The position numbers and the translations under genes were made by a program. From an uncultured Collinsella sp. (GTDB lineage: Bacteria; Actinomycetota; Coriobacteriia; Coriobacteriales; Coriobacteriaceae): DNA of 7,626 bases. The stretch lies in the NCBI GenBank assembly GCA_902494545.1, contig CABUTP010000065.1, positions 1 to 7,626 on the forward strand, read 5' to 3'. Shown here in pieces: positions 6,414 through 7,626 of the stretch. Each line of letters opens with the position of its first letter. Position 1 is the stretch's first letter. Under the pieces are notes generated by a model that saw only the letters and a list, made by a program, of their open reading frames with translations, was not told the DNA's origin and searched no databases.

Positions 6414-6442
6414 TTGACCATGAGGCGGCACACAGCCATACG
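6414..6442 (+). promoter_or_regulatory. Weak candidate promoter for the EamA transporter
   Basis: TTGACC (6414-6419) matches five of six -35 bases and overlaps the T-tract of the preceding terminator. Seventeen bases on, CATACG (6437-6442) is a poor -10 matching three of six. The transporter starts 72 bases after the terminator T-tract, so a promoter is needed in or just before this stretch. This is the best candidate downstream of the hairpin, with low certainty. Confidence 0.3.
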
Positions 6443-6482
6443 CGTGCGGACACCACGCCCTGATTGAGTGTGAGGATGCCCT

Positions 6483-7466
6483 ATGCCCCAGCATGTCACT
6501 GACAATATCGAAATGATGCCCGATAGCCCCGTTGCTCGCGAGGACCTGGGTGCGGGCGGCACCTCCCGTGGTGCCGGCGCTCGCTCGCCGCTGTTCTGGA
6601 AGGTTCTGCTCCTTTCGGTGGCGGTCATCTGGGGCTACTCCTTTACCACTATGAAGGACGCACTCGGCACCATTCCGGTGTTCGCGCTGCTCTATGTACG
6701 CTTTCTGCCCGCAGCGTTGGTCATGTTTGCCGTCTTCCACAAGCGCATCATCGCGCACCTCAACGCTCGCAACCTGATCGTTGGCCTGAGTATGGGCGTG
6801 CTCATGTGGGCGGCCTATGCGTTGCAGACGGTCGGTCTGGCACATACTACGGCGGGCAAGAATGCTTTTTTGACGGGCACGTATTGCATCCTTGTACCGT
6901 TCGCGAGCTATTTCCTGAGCGGCGAAAAGCTCACGCGCTACAACTTGGGTGCCGCGCTGCTGTGCCTAGCGGGCATTGGCCTCGTCGCACTCGATAGCGT
7001 TGAATTCAACATTGGTGACGTCATTACGTTGGCGGGTGCGGTCTTTTTCGCCATCCAGATGGCGGTGACTGCCAAGTACGGTCGCAAAATGGACATCAAC
7101 GTCATCACGTTTTGGATGTTTGTGGGCAACGGCGTGCTGAGCCTGGCAACGTCGCTGCTATTCGAGACCCAAGCGCCTCTGTCCGTGTGGACGCCGAGCT
7201 TTATCACTGCGATGGCGTTTCTCTCGGTGGGCTGCACATGCGTGGCTCTGCTCATCCAAAACGTCGGCCTGGCGCATGTCCCGGCCTCGACGGGCTCGCT
7301 GCTCCTTTCGATGGAGTCGCCTTCGGGTGTGCTGTTCTCGGTGCTGCTGATGGGGGAGGCGCTCACCTCGCGCCTGCTCGCCGGCTTCGCGCTCATCTTT
7401 CTTTCGATTATCTTGAGCGAGACGCATTTCGATTTCTTGCGCCGAAAATCACACCCGCAATTGTAA
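6483..7466 (+). CDS. EamA/DMT-superfamily transporter, ten predicted helices
   Basis: Encodes 327 residues of an inner-membrane drug/metabolite exporter-type protein; the substrate cannot be read from sequence. Two EamA repeats are visible. The first spans about residues 39-171, with AVIWGYSFTTMKDALGTIPV, then YVRFLPAAL, then LQTVGLAHTTAGKNAFLTG and a VP-containing helix followed by GEKLTRYNLGAALLCLAGIGLVAL. The second spans about 178-313, with GDVITLAGAVFFAIQ, then QNVGLAHVPASTGSLLLSMESP, and GEALTSRLLAGFALIFLSIILSE. These paired motifs and the GE-x-L sequence opening the last helix of each half are typical. Helices lie near 39-56, 63-84, 97-114, 126-146, 154-171, 178-197, 205-226, 238-260, 268-290 and 296-313. 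The start is supported by GAGGA at 6472-6476, six bases upstream, and gives a polar N-terminus of about 36 residues before the first helix. ATGs at 6513 and 6516 are alternatives without better sites. It has its own terminator and looks monocistronic. Confidence 0.94.
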   Translation: MPQHVTDNIEMMPDSPVAREDLGAGGTSRGAGARSPLFWKVLLLSVAVIWGYSFTTMKDALGTIPVFALLYVRFLPAALVMFAVFHKRIIAHLNARNLIVGLSMGVLMWAAYALQTVGLAHTTAGKNAFLTGTYCILVPFASYFLSGEKLTRYNLGAALLCLAGIGLVALDSVEFNIGDVITLAGAVFFAIQMAVTAKYGRKMDINVITFWMFVGNGVLSLATSLLFETQAPLSVWTPSFITAMAFLSVGCTCVALLIQNVGLAHVPASTGSLLLSMESPSGVLFSVLLMGEALTSRLLAGFALIFLSIILSETHFDFLRRKSHPQL

Positions 7467-7478
7467 ACAACTTGTTGC

Positions 7479-7503
7479 GCCGCCCTCCCAGGGCGGCATT
7501 TTT
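7479..7503 (+). terminator. Intrinsic terminator of the EamA gene
   Basis: GCCGCCCT (7479-7486) pairs perfectly with AGGGCGGC (7490-7497) around the loop CCC, followed by ATTTTTA. It lies 13 bases after the TAA of the transporter gene and is a standard rho-independent terminator. Confidence 0.92.
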
Positions 7504-7529
7504 ATGTCATGCCCTTACAGTTGTACCTT

Positions 7530-7551
7530 GCACTTTACGCTATCAAAGTGC
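7530..7551. promoter_or_regulatory. Candidate operator: 7-bp perfect inverted repeat before the last gene
   Basis: GCACTTT (7530-7536) and AAAGTGC (7545-7551) form an exact inverted repeat with an eight-base spacer, 22 bases in all, ending 30 bases before the ATG at 7582. Size and place fit a dimeric repressor or activator site at a promoter. TATCAA at 7541-7546 could be a weak -10 inside it, but no -35 at normal spacing stands out. No T-run follows, so it is not a terminator. The regulator is unknown. Confidence 0.45.
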
Positions 7552-7581
7552 GTGCTGCAAAAACGTTACTGGAGGGCTTCT

Positions 7582-7626
7582 ATGGCATCAGCTCTGTCCG
7601 ATTTTCAACCGCAACCAGCGCCTCAG
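7582..7626 (+). CDS. Start of a gene of unknown function (15 codons; 3' end outside window)
   Basis: An ATG at 7582 is preceded by TGGAGGG (GGAGGG at 7571-7576), a good ribosome binding site five bases upstream. The frame is open to the window end and reads MASALSDFQPQPAPQ. This is a polar, proline- and glutamine-rich beginning without a signal peptide or helix so far. The sequence is too short to assign a family. The terminator upstream and the operator-like repeat suggest it begins its own transcription unit. Confidence 0.7.
   Translation, partial: MASALSDFQPQPAPQ

Noticed and set aside
6279..6845. A 188-codon - strand frame over the intergenic region and the start of the EamA gene.
   Set aside because: It crosses the strong + strand terminator and the start of a clear transporter gene, and its translation shows no recognisable domain.

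Overview
The window carries a G+C-rich, densely coded bacterial segment with every convincing gene on the + strand. Codon use, the pair of long YhgE/Pip proteins and the style of the intergenic repeats suggest an actinobacterium of the Coriobacteriia (Collinsella-like). That placement is inference from family content, not a database result.

Layout: (1) 1-834 is the 3' part of htpG, encoding the bacterial Hsp90 chaperone. (2) 835-1266 is a 432-base gap without a credible gene but full of structure. It holds a perfect 12-bp hairpin just after htpG and a 100-base element with 14-bp terminal inverted repeats flanked by exact 5-bp direct repeats. These are followed by a 27-base-period repeat ending in a 23-bp perfect inverted repeat, then a candidate promoter/operator and leader. 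(3) 1267-4092 and 4093-6282 are two directly adjacent YhgE/Pip-family membrane protein genes, surely one operon. The stop codon of the first touches the ATG of the second, whose near-perfect Shine-Dalgarno lies inside the last codons of the first. (4) 6283-6482 holds a strong intrinsic terminator and promoter-like sequences. (5) 6483-7466 is a ten-helix EamA/DMT-family transporter followed by its own terminator. (6) From 7582 a new gene begins with a good ribosome binding site. Only 15 codons are visible, and a 7-bp perfect inverted repeat of operator shape lies upstream.

How the genes fit together: the two YhgE/Pip proteins share one architecture. Each has an N-terminal membrane anchor, a large Ser/Ala/Thr-rich helical domain predicted outside the cytoplasm, and a C-terminal ABC-2-permease-like membrane block. 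They probably work as a pair. The first is unusual in carrying an extra C-terminal module: a cytoplasmic linker, two more helices and a polar tail. No ATPase or regulator gene is visible beside them. htpG and the EamA gene appear to be separate transcription units.

The parts most worth a second look are the paired YhgE/Pip operon with its asymmetric C-terminal extension and the two different repeat elements stacked in the htpG-YhgE gap.
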